From Lysinibacillus sp. B2A1 (GTDB taxonomy: Bacteria > Bacillota > Bacilli > Bacillales_A > Planococcaceae), in contig CP027224.1 of assembly GCA_002973635.1 (NCBI GenBank), positions 1,250,501 to 1,314,500 on the forward strand: 64,000 bases of DNA. Reading direction: 5' to 3'. The translations under genes were made by a program, and so were the position numbers. This document shows, piece after piece, positions 20,032-28,367 of the stretch. Under the pieces are notes generated by a model. That model saw only the letters and a program-made list of their open reading frames with translations. It searched no databases and was not told the origin of the DNA. Numbering within the stretch: position 1 is the first letter of the stretch; the number at the start of each line of letters is the position of its first letter.

Positions 20032-20069
20032 AAAAAATCGATTTGCGCTATATGCCAAATCGATTTTTT
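20032..20069 (-). terminator. Terminator of rpmB
   Basis: AAAAAATCGATTT and AAATCGATTTTTT form a 13-bp stem around a 12-base loop just downstream of rpmB on the minus strand. It has T-runs on both strands, so it can also back up the spoVM terminator. Confidence 0.85.
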
Positions 20070-20080
20070 AGAAGCAGCGA

Positions 20081-20269
20081 TTAAACGCGCTCGATTTTAC
20101 CTGATTTTAATGCACGAGCAGAAACCCATACACGTTTTGGTTTACCGTCAACTAGGATACGAACTTTTTGAAGGTTAGCACCCCAAGTACGTTTGTTAGC
20201 GTTCATAGCGTGGGAACGGTTGTTACCAGTACGAGCTTTACGTCCAGTGATTACACATTGTTTTGGCAT
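20081..20269 (-). CDS. rpmB: 50S ribosomal protein L28
   Basis: A small basic protein of the large ribosomal subunit, 62 residues. It starts [27 protein letters not shown] (read across positions 20269-20189) and has the [19 protein letters not shown] segment typical of L28. It has only one cysteine, so it is the zinc-free form. TAAGGAGGG lies 8 bases before the ATG. It is a single-gene unit, antisense to the flanking operons as in B. subtilis. Confidence 0.97.
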   Translation of the reverse strand: MPKQCVITGRKARTGNNRSHAMNANKRTWGANLQKVRILVDGKPKRVWVSARALKSGKIERV

Positions 20270-20450
20270 GTTGTATTCCCTCCTTACTGTTAATGCTGAA
20301 AGATTATTATTTCAGTTCGGTATTTCACATACCATAATAATTTAACATACCATGACGTTCAGTGCAACAGTTTTCACATAACCTTTCAAGAAAAAAACCT
20401 TTACAGACAGAAAATTATTCCCTAATTTTACTTCATAAAGAGAAGGCTTC

Positions 20451-21191
20451 TTATTTTCCTCGATAGCCAAGCTTAGCTGACACATGTTTACCAGTTTCCA
20501 CTAGAGAATTTGTTAGGTTTTCAATATGTTCTGGAGAAACATTGAAGCTTACAAAGCCTATGCTTACGGCACCTACTACCTCGCCAAAACCATTTAGGAT
20601 GGAGACGGCAATAGAAGAGGTCCCTGCTGTTCTTTCTCCATGACTAATGGCAAATCCTTGTTGTCTTATGATGGCAAGTTGTGCCTCAAATTCAGTGATT
20701 TCTTCATGTGGCATAAGTTGCTCCATGATTTCTTTTCCTTGAGCAACAGGCATAGCAGCTAGAATAGCTTTATTTGCAGCACCTATATGCATTGGTATAC
20801 GAATTCCCAGCTGATCGTAAATACGGATTGGATTAGCAGCACTGTCTATTCTTTCAATAATAATCGTGTCTAATCCAGCAGGTTTACTTAAATAAACGCT
20901 TTCCTCTACTTTTCTTGCTAAACGCTCTAATTCAGGTCTTATTTTACTAATGTAATCCATCGTATCGTACACTTGTAAACCAAGCTCCATCCATATTGTA
21001 CCGAGTCGGTATTGTTTCGTCTGCTCGTCTTGCTCAATCATTCCTTGCTTAATCATTGCTTTTAAAATTCTATGTAATGTACTAAGCGGCAAATCACATT
21101 TTGCTGAAAGCTCTGATATGGACAAGCTGTTTTCACTTGTTTCAGAAGCTAAAACTTTAGCAATCGTCATTGCACGTTCTAATAATTGCAT
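20451..21191 (-). CDS. IclR-family transcriptional regulator
   Basis: A 246-residue DNA-binding regulator. The N-terminal winged helix-turn-helix (about 1-65, SISELSAKCDLPLSTLHRILKAM) is followed by the IclR effector-binding domain (about 70-246), with IGAANKAILAAMP and GFAISHGERTAGTSSIAVSI typical of the family. It is divergent from the amidinotransferase operon, so it probably controls that operon through the tandem inverted repeats at 21384-21421. The effector may be arginine, a methylarginine or a derivative; this is an inference from context. IclR members can be repressors or activators. Confidence 0.92.
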   Translation of the reverse strand: MQLLERAMTIAKVLASETSENSLSISELSAKCDLPLSTLHRILKAMIKQGMIEQDEQTKQYRLGTIWMELGLQVYDTMDYISKIRPELERLARKVEESVYLSKPAGLDTIIIERIDSAANPIRIYDQLGIRIPMHIGAANKAILAAMPVAQGKEIMEQLMPHEEITEFEAQLAIIRQQGFAISHGERTAGTSSIAVSILNGFGEVVGAVSIGFVSFNVSPEHIENLTNSLVETGKHVSAKLGYRGK

Positions 21192-21342
21192 ATCATTCCC
21201 ACCTCTCCTTCCTATTATTTTATTTTTATTCCTTGTCTGCGTCTAGCTCTATAATCACAGTATTGCCTTTACATTAGAAACATTATAAGTATTCAATTTT
21301 ATCGCAAAGATCAGTATAAATATAAAAAATTTTCTAAATATA

Positions 21343-21371
21343 TTGACAGTATAGCATAAAACACATATATT
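21343..21371 (+). promoter_or_regulatory. Sigma-A type promoter of the amidinotransferase operon
   Basis: TTGACA (21343-21348) and TATATT (21366-21371) are separated by 17 bases. Transcription would start near 21378, just before the operator pair and the ribosome site of the first gene. Confidence 0.8.
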
Positions 21372-21383
21372 TTTCTTATAAAC

Positions 21384-21421
21384 TTTCCTCTTAACGGAAA
21401 CGTTTTCCACTAAACGGAAAA
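21384..21421 (+). promoter_or_regulatory. Two tandem operator-like inverted repeats
   Basis: TTTCC-N7-GGAAA occurs twice in direct succession: TTTCC TCTTAAC GGAAA at 21384-21400 and TTTTCC ACTAAAC GGAAAA at 21403-21421. Both spacers end in TWAAC. The pair lies just downstream of the promoter and just before the ribosome site, a place suited to repression by the divergent IclR protein. IclR-family operators are typically short palindromes of this size. Confidence 0.7.
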
Positions 21422-21433
21422 GAGGTGAAAGGA

Positions 21434-22306
21434 ATGCATTATTGTTCATCAATGTATGCACCTTTAAAACACGTAATAGTAAAACATCCACAAGATGCTT
21501 TCCGAAGCCAGGATCATCTTAGAAATGAATGGAAAACATTTAACTACTTATCAGAACCTAATTTTGATGAGGCACTAAGAGAATATGCAGAATTTATTGC
21601 GATTCTTAAAAAGTATGTTGACAAAATTGATTATTTACCAGAATCAGAGAATGTAGGCTTAGACTCCCTTTATGCACATGATCCAGTCAAACTTACGCCA
21701 AAAGGAGCTATTATTTTAAAATCTGGTAAAACACTCAGACAACCTGAAGCTGCCGTTTATAAAGATTTTTTACAAGAAAAAGGTATTCCAATCATTGGCG
21801 AATTAACAGGGGATGCAGTTTCAGATGGCGGCGATATTGTTTGGCTTGATGATCAAACACTTGTTGTAGGGAGAGGGTATCGAACAAATGATGAAGCAAT
21901 TCGTCAGCTAAAGGAAATGACAGCTGATATCGTTGATGAATTTATTGTTGTACAACTTCCACATGATTTAGGAGAGGCAGAATGTTTACACTTAATGTCC
22001 TTTATTAGCATGGTTGATAAAGATCTGGCGGTCGTACATTCCCGATTAATGCCAGTATTCTTCCGTCAGCTATTAATCGAACGAGGTATTCAATTGATTG
22101 AGGTACCGAAAGATGAATACGACGGATTAGGCTGCAATGTGCTAGCACTAGCACCAAGAGTATGTATAATTCCACAAGAAAATCCAATAACAAAACAGCA
22201 GCTACTTGATGCAGGGGCTACCGTTTATGAATACAAAGGTAATGAGATCACAGTAAAAGGAACAGGTGGACCAACTTGTCTAACTTGTCCAGTGGTAAGG
22301 GGATAA
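21434..22306 (+). CDS. Amidinotransferase/dimethylargininase-fold hydrolase (DDAH/ADI-like)
   Basis: A 290-residue member of the guanidino-group-modifying superfamily (arginine deiminase, dimethylargininase, amidinotransferases). Visible catalytic features are YAHDP, the SDGGDIVWL substrate loop with acidic residues, the His in GEAECLHLMSF, and a Cys in the C-terminal GGPTCLTCP. It is too short for a full arginine deiminase and differs from the next gene, so substrate specificity is open: arginine, a methylated arginine or another guanidino compound. The ATG at 21434 was chosen because AGAGGTG lies 7 bases upstream; an in-frame GTG at 21425 lies inside that ribosome site. It is the first gene of a four-gene operon. 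Confidence 0.85.
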   Translation: MHYCSSMYAPLKHVIVKHPQDAFRSQDHLRNEWKTFNYLSEPNFDEALREYAEFIAILKKYVDKIDYLPESENVGLDSLYAHDPVKLTPKGAIILKSGKTLRQPEAAVYKDFLQEKGIPIIGELTGDAVSDGGDIVWLDDQTLVVGRGYRTNDEAIRQLKEMTADIVDEFIVVQLPHDLGEAECLHLMSFISMVDKDLAVVHSRLMPVFFRQLLIERGIQLIEVPKDEYDGLGCNVLALAPRVCIIPQENPITKQQLLDAGATVYEYKGNEITVKGTGGPTCLTCPVVRG

Positions 22307-22381
22307 AGTGAGGGAATGCTCTTCATCCCTCTGAATAGCAAGTACTGATAGTTATATAAGATATAAAAGGAGACGAGATAC

Positions 22382-23143
22382 ATGTTTAAAAATGTTATTG
22401 TAAAGAATCCAGGTAATAGTTTTGTAAACGGTTTAACAACAAGTGATTTAGGAAAACCAGTATTGGAGAAATTATTTGAACAACATGAAAAGTATGTGGA
22501 AGCGTTAAAAAAATGTGGCGTAGAAGTAACTCAGCTTCCTGCAAATGAGGCATTTCCAGATTCAACATTTGTAGAAGACACTGCTGTTTTAACATCTGAG
22601 TTTGCGATTATTTCAAATCCGGGTGCAGAGGCTCGCAATCGTGAAATAGAAGATATCGAACCAACGGTAAAGAAATTCTACGAGAAATTATATTATATTG
22701 AAGGTCCTGGAACACTAGATGGTGGAGATGTGCTACAGGCTGAAAAGAAATTTTATGTTGGTATTTCTGAGAGAACAAATGAAGAGGGAGCAAGACAATT
22801 TAAAGAAATAGTTGAAAAAGAGGGCTATGAGGCAACGATTATCCCACTAAAAGAATTCTTCCATTTAAAAACAGGGATTGCCTATGTGGGTCAAAATCGC
22901 ATGGTTCTTGCAGGTGAATTTATCGATCACCTAGCCTTTGCCTCCTATGAAAAAATTATCATTCCAAAAGAACATGAGTATTCAGCAAATTGTATTCAAG
23001 TGAATGATTATGTGATTATACCAGCCGGCTATCCAGAAACTAACCGTAAGCTAAATGATTTGGGCTATCAAACAATTGAGCTTGAGATGTCTGAATTCAG
23101 AAAACATGACGGTGGACTAAGCTGTTTATCGTTACGCTTTTAA
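22382..23143 (+). CDS. ddaH: Dimethylarginine dimethylaminohydrolase
   Basis: Hydrolyses N-omega-methylated arginines to citrulline and methylamines. At 253 residues it has the bacterial DDAH length. It shows FPDSTFVEDTAV (about 58-69), GPGTLDGGDVL with the substrate-binding Asp/Glu, the catalytic His in LKEFFHLKTG (about 162) and the catalytic Cys in the C-terminal GGLSCLSLRF (about 249). A strong AAAGGAG site precedes the ATG. The preceding gene encodes a second, distant member of the same fold, so the operon has two guanidino hydrolases. A strong hairpin separates it from the permease gene. Confidence 0.88.
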   Translation: MFKNVIVKNPGNSFVNGLTTSDLGKPVLEKLFEQHEKYVEALKKCGVEVTQLPANEAFPDSTFVEDTAVLTSEFAIISNPGAEARNREIEDIEPTVKKFYEKLYYIEGPGTLDGGDVLQAEKKFYVGISERTNEEGARQFKEIVEKEGYEATIIPLKEFFHLKTGIAYVGQNRMVLAGEFIDHLAFASYEKIIIPKEHEYSANCIQVNDYVIIPAGYPETNRKLNDLGYQTIELEMSEFRKHDGGLSCLSLRF

Positions 23144-23156
23144 TCAAATGTACAAC

Positions 23157-23193
23157 TACCCAATCAATTTATAAGGGATAAATTGATTGGGTA
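23157..23193 (+). terminator. Intercistronic 16-bp hairpin
   Basis: TACCCAATCAATTTAT pairs exactly with ATAAATTGATTGGGTA around an AAGGG loop, between ddaH and the permease gene. The following CTTTAATACTT has few consecutive Ts, so it may be a partial terminator or an mRNA 3'-end stabiliser that lowers permease expression relative to the hydrolases. Confidence 0.65.
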
Positions 23194-23257
23194 CTTTAAT
23201 ACTTGAAATATCAGAATATTTACTATTTTGAGGATATATGGAAAGTGGGGATGGAAT

Positions 23258-24676
23258 GTGAATAACGGAGAACAACTTTTAAACCGTTCAATGAAAAGCC
23301 GTCATTTATTGATGCTATCACTTGGCGGCGTTATTGGGACAGGCTTATTCTTAAATGTTGGCTATACAATCAATCAGGCAGGTCCCGGGGGAGCTTTAAT
23401 TGGGTATTTGTTTGGTGGTTTAATATTATATATGGTTATGAATTGTCTTGGAGAACTTGCTGTTTATATGCCTGTAACAGGATCTTTCCAAACCTATGCA
23501 ACACGTTTTATCAGCCCATCAGCTGGTTTCTCATTAGGATGGATGTACTTTGTTGGATCGGCAGCAACAGCAGGGGTCGAATTTACAGCTGCGGGAATTT
23601 TGATGCAGCATTGGTTTCCGAATGTGCCAATTTGGATCTGGTGTGCAGTGTTTATGGTTCTTCTATTTGTCTTAAATGCATTAACAACAAAGGGTTTTGC
23701 AGAAGCAGAATTCTGGTTTGCGAGTATTAAAGTCATTGCGGTCATAGCATTTATTATTATTGGGGGTGCTGCGATTTTTGGTTTGATTCCATTAGCGGAT
23801 CGCCCTACACCACATTTTTCGAATTTAGCACCTTCTGGGTTATTCCCAGCAGGAATAAGTATTATCTTTGTCACGATGATGAATGTTATCTTTTCTTATC
23901 AGGGATCTGAGCTTGTTGGTATTGCTGCTGGGGAAACGGAAAGTCCAGAAAAAAATATACCACGAGCAATACGGACGATTCTTTTTAGAATCATTGTTTT
24001 CTATATTGCTTCTATTATTGTATTGTCTGCGATATTCCCATCTTCTGAGCTGGGCTTATTAGAAAGTCCATTTGTCACGTTAATGAATTTAGCTGGTGTT
24101 CCATATGCTGCCGGTATTATGAATTTTGTTATTTTAACGGCTATTTTATCAGTAGGAAATTCATGCTTATATGCATCAACACGCTTGCTATGGTCGATGT
24201 CTAAAGAGGGAATGGCTCCAAAATTATTTGGACGTCTCACTAAAAATAAAGTGCCCTTGAATGCATTGATCTTTACGATGCTTTTCTCATTTCTCTCGCT
24301 CTTAACAAGTGTAATGGAAGCAGATGCAGTATTTGTTTTACTCATGTCTATTGCAGGAATATCCGTTACGATTTCCTGGATGGGAATATGTGCTTCTCAA
24401 TTGATGTTCCGCTATCGTTATGTAAAGGCTGGAGGGAATGTAGCAGATTTAAAATTTAAAACGCCATTTTATCCATTAATCCCAGTGTTTTGTATAAGCT
24501 TTTGCGTTATAATCCTTGCCTTTTTAGCATTCGATCCAACGCAAAGAATTGGTTTACTCTATGGTATTGGATTCTTTATCGCATGCATGATTTTCTACAA
24601 GGTTAAATTGAGTAAAACAAATACGGTTTCTTCTGAGCTGGAAATAACAGAACAAGAATCACTAGATAGACAATGA
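23258..24676 (+). CDS. RocE-like arginine/ornithine (basic amino acid) permease, APC superfamily
   Basis: A 472-residue integral membrane transporter with about 12 helices. The N-terminal SMKSRHLLMLSLGGVIGTGLFLNVGYTINQAGPGGALIG region is laid out as in B. subtilis RocE/RocC, as are LGELAVYMPVTGSFQTYATRFISP and LYASTRLLWSMSKEG. The GTG at 23258 was chosen (GGGGATGG upstream, family-like start NNGEQLLNRSMKSRH); a TTG ten codons earlier is possible. It probably imports arginine, ornithine or a methylated analogue for the operon. It is followed after 42 bases by a RocB-like gene. Confidence 0.85.
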   Translation: MNNGEQLLNRSMKSRHLLMLSLGGVIGTGLFLNVGYTINQAGPGGALIGYLFGGLILYMVMNCLGELAVYMPVTGSFQTYATRFISPSAGFSLGWMYFVGSAATAGVEFTAAGILMQHWFPNVPIWIWCAVFMVLLFVLNALTTKGFAEAEFWFASIKVIAVIAFIIIGGAAIFGLIPLADRPTPHFSNLAPSGLFPAGISIIFVTMMNVIFSYQGSELVGIAAGETESPEKNIPRAIRTILFRIIVFYIASIIVLSAIFPSSELGLLESPFVTLMNLAGVPYAAGIMNFVILTAILSVGNSCLYASTRLLWSMSKEGMAPKLFGRLTKNKVPLNALIFTMLFSFLSLLTSVMEADAVFVLLMSIAGISVTISWMGICASQLMFRYRYVKAGGNVADLKFKTPFYPLIPVFCISFCVIILAFLAFDPTQRIGLLYGIGFFIACMIFYKVKLSKTNTVSSELEITEQESLDRQ

Positions 24677-24718
24677 AATGCATTCGATCTTAAGAATTCG
24701 AATAAAGGAGACTTTTTT

Positions 24719-26323
24719 ATGAAAAATTATTATTGGGACTCACCTGAAAAATTAAGAGCATTGTTATGTGAAATTGTTAGCTGGGAAAGTAGAACACTAA
24801 CGAAAGGTGAGAATGAGTTTGCCTATAAATTAAAAAATATATTGCAAACGCTTTCTTATTTTCAAGATAATCCGCAATTCATTGAGCTACATGATGCAGG
24901 ACTTGGGCGTAATGCTGTAACAGCCTTGTATAAGCATCCAACTGCTACAGAGACAGTGGCACTAATTAGTCATTTTGATACTGTCCATACGGAGGAGTAT
25001 GGTGAGCTTGAACCTTTTGCCTTTTATCCAGAAGAATTAACGAAAAAGTTAATGGAGCCAAAATACAAAAAGGATTTACCTGAGACCGCAAGAATTGATT
25101 TAGAATCTGGTAATTATCTATTTGGCCGTGGAACGATGGATATGAAAATGGGACTTGCATTGCATATGCAATTAATTGAAAAAGCAAGCATTGAACAATG
25201 GCCCATTAATTTAATTTTAACAGCTGTACCTGATGAAGAAGTGAATTCGGCGGGGATGAGAGCGGCAGTTGTGGAGCTAGTCAGACTTCGTGAACAATAT
25301 GGTTTATCTTATAAACTATTTTTAAATAGTGAGCCTTCTTTTTCACAGGGACCTGCTGATATAAATGAATATATCTATTCAGGAACTATCGGTAAAATTA
25401 TGCCTGCCGCTTTATTCTATGGTAAAGAGACACATGTGGGAGAGCCATTAAAGGGGATGACCGCGAACTTTATTGCTTCTTATATGACACAGCATATGGA
25501 GTGGAATCCAATATTCCGTGAAACAGATCTTGGTGAGAGTACACCATTACCAGTATCCTTACAATTAAAGGATTTGAAAATGGAGTATTCCACACAAACT
25601 CCATATCGAGCGGCTGCTCTTTACAATGTGTTCCTATTAAAGAGAACTGCATCCGAAGTAATGGATATATTTGAGCAAGTAGCTTTAGAGGCTATGTCAG
25701 CTTGTAATCAGTCCTATCAACAAATTTGCGAACGAGAAAAAGTCAAAGGTGTTGGGGAGGTGAAAGTCCTGCGCTATGAGGCACTTTTGGAGCACGCAAT
25801 TCATAAACTAGGCGTCGAGGAAGTGGCATCCATAAAGCGACAGCTTCTAGAAAACAGTGTATGGGATGATCGTGAGAAATCCATCCGAATTGTGGATCAG
25901 CTAATGATTCGGTGTCAAGAACTTACGCCAGCAACTGTATTACTGTATGCTCCACCTTACTATCCTGCTATCAATTCATCGAATCATCCATTAGTAATTC
26001 AATCGATTGAATTGATGAAGAAAACAGCCGAAACATTTGATATTGAAGTAGAGCAAATTCATTATTTTAATGGTATTTGTGATTTGAGCTACGTGAACTA
26101 TTCAGATGATTCAAATGGATGGACTGCTTTTGAGCGCAACACACCTGTATATGGCGATACGTATAGTATTCCATTTGAAGCCATGTCTGCCTTACAAGGC
26201 CCTGTTCTGAATGTTGGTCCCTTCGGCAAGGACGCCCATCAAAAAACAGAAAGATTACATGTGGACAGTGCCTTTAAGGAAATGCCTGTGATGCTTGATA
26301 CTCTTATAAAGAGTCTATTTTAA
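24719..26323 (+). CDS. RocB-like M20-family peptidase/arginine utilization protein
   Basis: A 534-residue M20 metallohydrolase-fold protein resembling B. subtilis RocB. Metal-binding signatures are SHFDTVHTEEYGE, FGRGTMDMKMGLALHMQ and AVPDEEVNSAGMRAAV; a C-terminal GPFGKDAHQKTERLH segment carries a late His. RocB is needed for arginine utilisation in B. subtilis but its reaction is not clearly known. Here it closes the operon, before a clear terminator, after two guanidino hydrolases and a RocE-like permease, which supports a role in arginine-derived substrates. AAAGGAG precedes the ATG. Confidence 0.88.
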   Translation: MKNYYWDSPEKLRALLCEIVSWESRTLTKGENEFAYKLKNILQTLSYFQDNPQFIELHDAGLGRNAVTALYKHPTATETVALISHFDTVHTEEYGELEPFAFYPEELTKKLMEPKYKKDLPETARIDLESGNYLFGRGTMDMKMGLALHMQLIEKASIEQWPINLILTAVPDEEVNSAGMRAAVVELVRLREQYGLSYKLFLNSEPSFSQGPADINEYIYSGTIGKIMPAALFYGKETHVGEPLKGMTANFIASYMTQHMEWNPIFRETDLGESTPLPVSLQLKDLKMEYSTQTPYRAAALYNVFLLKRTASEVMDIFEQVALEAMSACNQSYQQICEREKVKGVGEVKVLRYEALLEHAIHKLGVEEVASIKRQLLENSVWDDREKSIRIVDQLMIRCQELTPATVLLYAPPYYPAINSSNHPLVIQSIELMKKTAETFDIEVEQIHYFNGICDLSYVNYSDDSNGWTAFERNTPVYGDTYSIPFEAMSALQGPVLNVGPFGKDAHQKTERLHVDSAFKEMPVMLDTLIKSLF

Positions 26324-26340
26324 TAGTAGTAGATTTATTG

Positions 26341-26380
26341 AGAGCGACTTATGCCTATATGGAAAAGTCGCTCTTCTTTC
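26341..26380 (+). terminator. Terminator of the amidinotransferase-rocB operon
   Basis: AGAGCGACTT pairs with AAGTCGCTCT across a 14-base loop and is followed by TCTTTC. Confidence 0.85.
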
Positions 26381-26476
26381 ATTGGCTTTTAGATAGGAGA
26401 ATTAGTTAATTTGTAACAGGTTTGATATGGTAAAATAAAAAAGGAAATTTAATTAAAAATAAACGGAGGGAAATAG

Positions 26477-27793
26477 ATGAAGAAATATATTATCACTTTG
26501 CTAATCGTTTTAGCTTTTTTAACAAATCCATTGTCATCTAAAGCGGAAGTACAGTGGGACGGGTCTCAAGTTGCGAAGGGGCAAACGGGAAAAATGACCT
26601 TTACAAAAGATGTAAAAGTATATAAGAAAAATGCAAATGGTACGTATAGCTCGATGACAGTTAAGCGCAACAACTATTTCCGTGTGTACGATATTGAAAA
26701 GTATGACAATAAAACGTTTTATTGGATGAGCTCGGGTTACCGTGTACAAGCAACAGATTTAGTTGTTTTTAAGAAAGTACCTCTAAACATACGCGCTTCT
26801 TTTTATGATAATCCTGGCTATATCAACATCAATGGTCAAGCCTCAAACTTAAACTATGGAACACATTATTTAAAAGGATTTGAATATGGGGCACCTAGTT
26901 ATGATATTGTTATTGGTGAAAATCTATACTACGATTATACGTACCCATCTGAGGGAAATATTAGAGGGGGCTATATTGATGCCACTGATATTCGCATTGC
27001 CGAAACAATAAAAAGAGATAAAGGACTCTATAAGCTAACAGCCGATACACGGCACTTAAGAGGTCCAATGGCTGGAGGAAATGCGGGAGGAAAATATTCA
27101 AAAGGAACTGTTTTTCAATCGTTAGGGCTTGAAATAAATGGATATCTTAGAATGCAAGAGCTTGGAACATGGGGAGAAGATTTTATTTTTACATATATTC
27201 CTGTAACATTACTCCAACCTGTGCAAGCTCAAGAGAAACGCTATATTCGATATGGTGTTATTGGTAAAGGTAATAAGTCAAGAGAGCTAAAGCGTTTTGA
27301 TGAAGTAATGTTATTGACGGAAAAAAATATGACAGCTTGGATTGAGATAGATGGGGAAACATATTATGTACCGAAAAAAGTCCTAGCTACCATAAAACCG
27401 AACGAATCACCGATTATTACATCATCATTCTTGCCAAATGATACGCTTCAGCAACTAGTATATACGAATGGTGTATATAAGAAAAAGGCTAATAATCGTT
27501 TTGAGGTGCAGAACAACAATCAGTTCATTGACTATCATGAAACAGAACAAACCTTTAATTATGAAAAGGATGGTATCAAATATATTTTTGATAAGCCAGT
27601 TACAGAAGGCTCAAAAGTGACTAAAATAGAGAACGGAATGAAAAATGAAGGGTTTGTTCGTGCCATTCATTACACATTCACAGAATCATCAGGTACGTTC
27701 GACAATGTTGTGGAAACGTCCTATGGTGAATTTTTTGCACCAGGCTATGGTTATATTAAGGGATATAGCAGCGAGCTAAGGTCTTATGAATAA
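26477..27793 (+). CDS. Secreted protein of unknown function
   Basis: I do not recognise this 438-residue protein. It has a clear Sec signal peptide (about 1-24, MKKYIITLLIVLAFLTNPLSS then KA-E cleavage site) and no later membrane helix, so it is probably secreted or loosely wall-bound. The mature part is rich in Tyr, Asn, Lys and Gly and in beta-type segments. The first 75 mature residues (TKDVKVYKKNANGTYSSM ... YWMSSGYRVQATDLVVF) look like an SH3-type fold, and a similar pattern (YIRYGVIGKGNKSRELKRFD ... YYVPKKVL) recurs near residues 255-310. No catalytic motif is evident. It is a single gene with its own ribosome site (GGAGGG) and terminator. Confidence 0.8.
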   Translation: MKKYIITLLIVLAFLTNPLSSKAEVQWDGSQVAKGQTGKMTFTKDVKVYKKNANGTYSSMTVKRNNYFRVYDIEKYDNKTFYWMSSGYRVQATDLVVFKKVPLNIRASFYDNPGYININGQASNLNYGTHYLKGFEYGAPSYDIVIGENLYYDYTYPSEGNIRGGYIDATDIRIAETIKRDKGLYKLTADTRHLRGPMAGGNAGGKYSKGTVFQSLGLEINGYLRMQELGTWGEDFIFTYIPVTLLQPVQAQEKRYIRYGVIGKGNKSRELKRFDEVMLLTEKNMTAWIEIDGETYYVPKKVLATIKPNESPIITSSFLPNDTLQQLVYTNGVYKKKANNRFEVQNNNQFIDYHETEQTFNYEKDGIKYIFDKPVTEGSKVTKIENGMKNEGFVRAIHYTFTESSGTFDNVVETSYGEFFAPGYGYIKGYSSELRSYE

Positions 27794-27835
27794 TCAAACC
27801 TTTGCTTTTTTTGCTTGAAGGGTGAAAATCTTAAT

Positions 27836-27881
27836 AAACAGGTGAGGAAAAAGAATAGTTTTTCCTCACCTGTTTAATTTT
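27836..27881 (+). terminator. Terminator after the secreted protein gene
   Basis: A 17-bp perfect stem (27836-27852 with 27859-27875, core AACAGGTGAGGAAAAA) with a six-base loop, followed by AATTTT. Confidence 0.9.
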
Positions 27882-27986
27882 AGGGCTTTGATTGCCCTAA
27901 CCCTCCATTTAGCTGTGACGTAACGATAAGTTGAATTAAAAAAAGTATGAATCGTACAAATGGCAACGAACAAAAAGTGATTATAA

Positions 27987-28133
27987 CTGAACAAGTCATG
28001 GGCTGATTTAGAACATATAGATGCTTCTAATAAAAATACCGAATTAGGGATAGCTATTGAAGATAAAAATTATTTGGGAAAGGATATGGGATGTCCAGCA
28101 ATGCAAGAGCAATCTTTTCCTATAAAAGAATAG
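27987..28133 (+). pseudogene. Remnant of a GNAT acetyltransferase
   Basis: This lies in a 490-base gap without intact genes (27876-28367). One frame reads ADLEHIDASNKNTELGI, AIEDKNYLGKDMG and a short tail before TAG. It matches the central strand and start of the acetyl-CoA loop of RimJ/RimL-type acetyltransferases (pattern I-D..N..AELGI.I.D..Y.GKG.G). There is no start codon or ribosome site, and stops flank it on both sides. A further 40 bases to about 28200 may be a decayed tail. The rest of the gap holds nothing recognisable except the upstream region of the next gene. Confidence 0.55.
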
Positions 28134-28367
28134 GATAAAATTGTAGGAGATTTAAGACGGGATTATTTAAAAGCTGATATATTGCGTTTCGTTTACGAAT
28201 GAGTATCCTTAAAAATAGAATTTACGAAGTCAAAAAAGTAATGAATGTGAATAGCAACTATTTTCAATTGTATTTCAACAATTTTTAGGATACTACTTGT
28301 ATTTTTTATTATTTAGACGATAAATATAGGAAATATTATTTACTAAAATGCAATAGGAGCGGACAGT

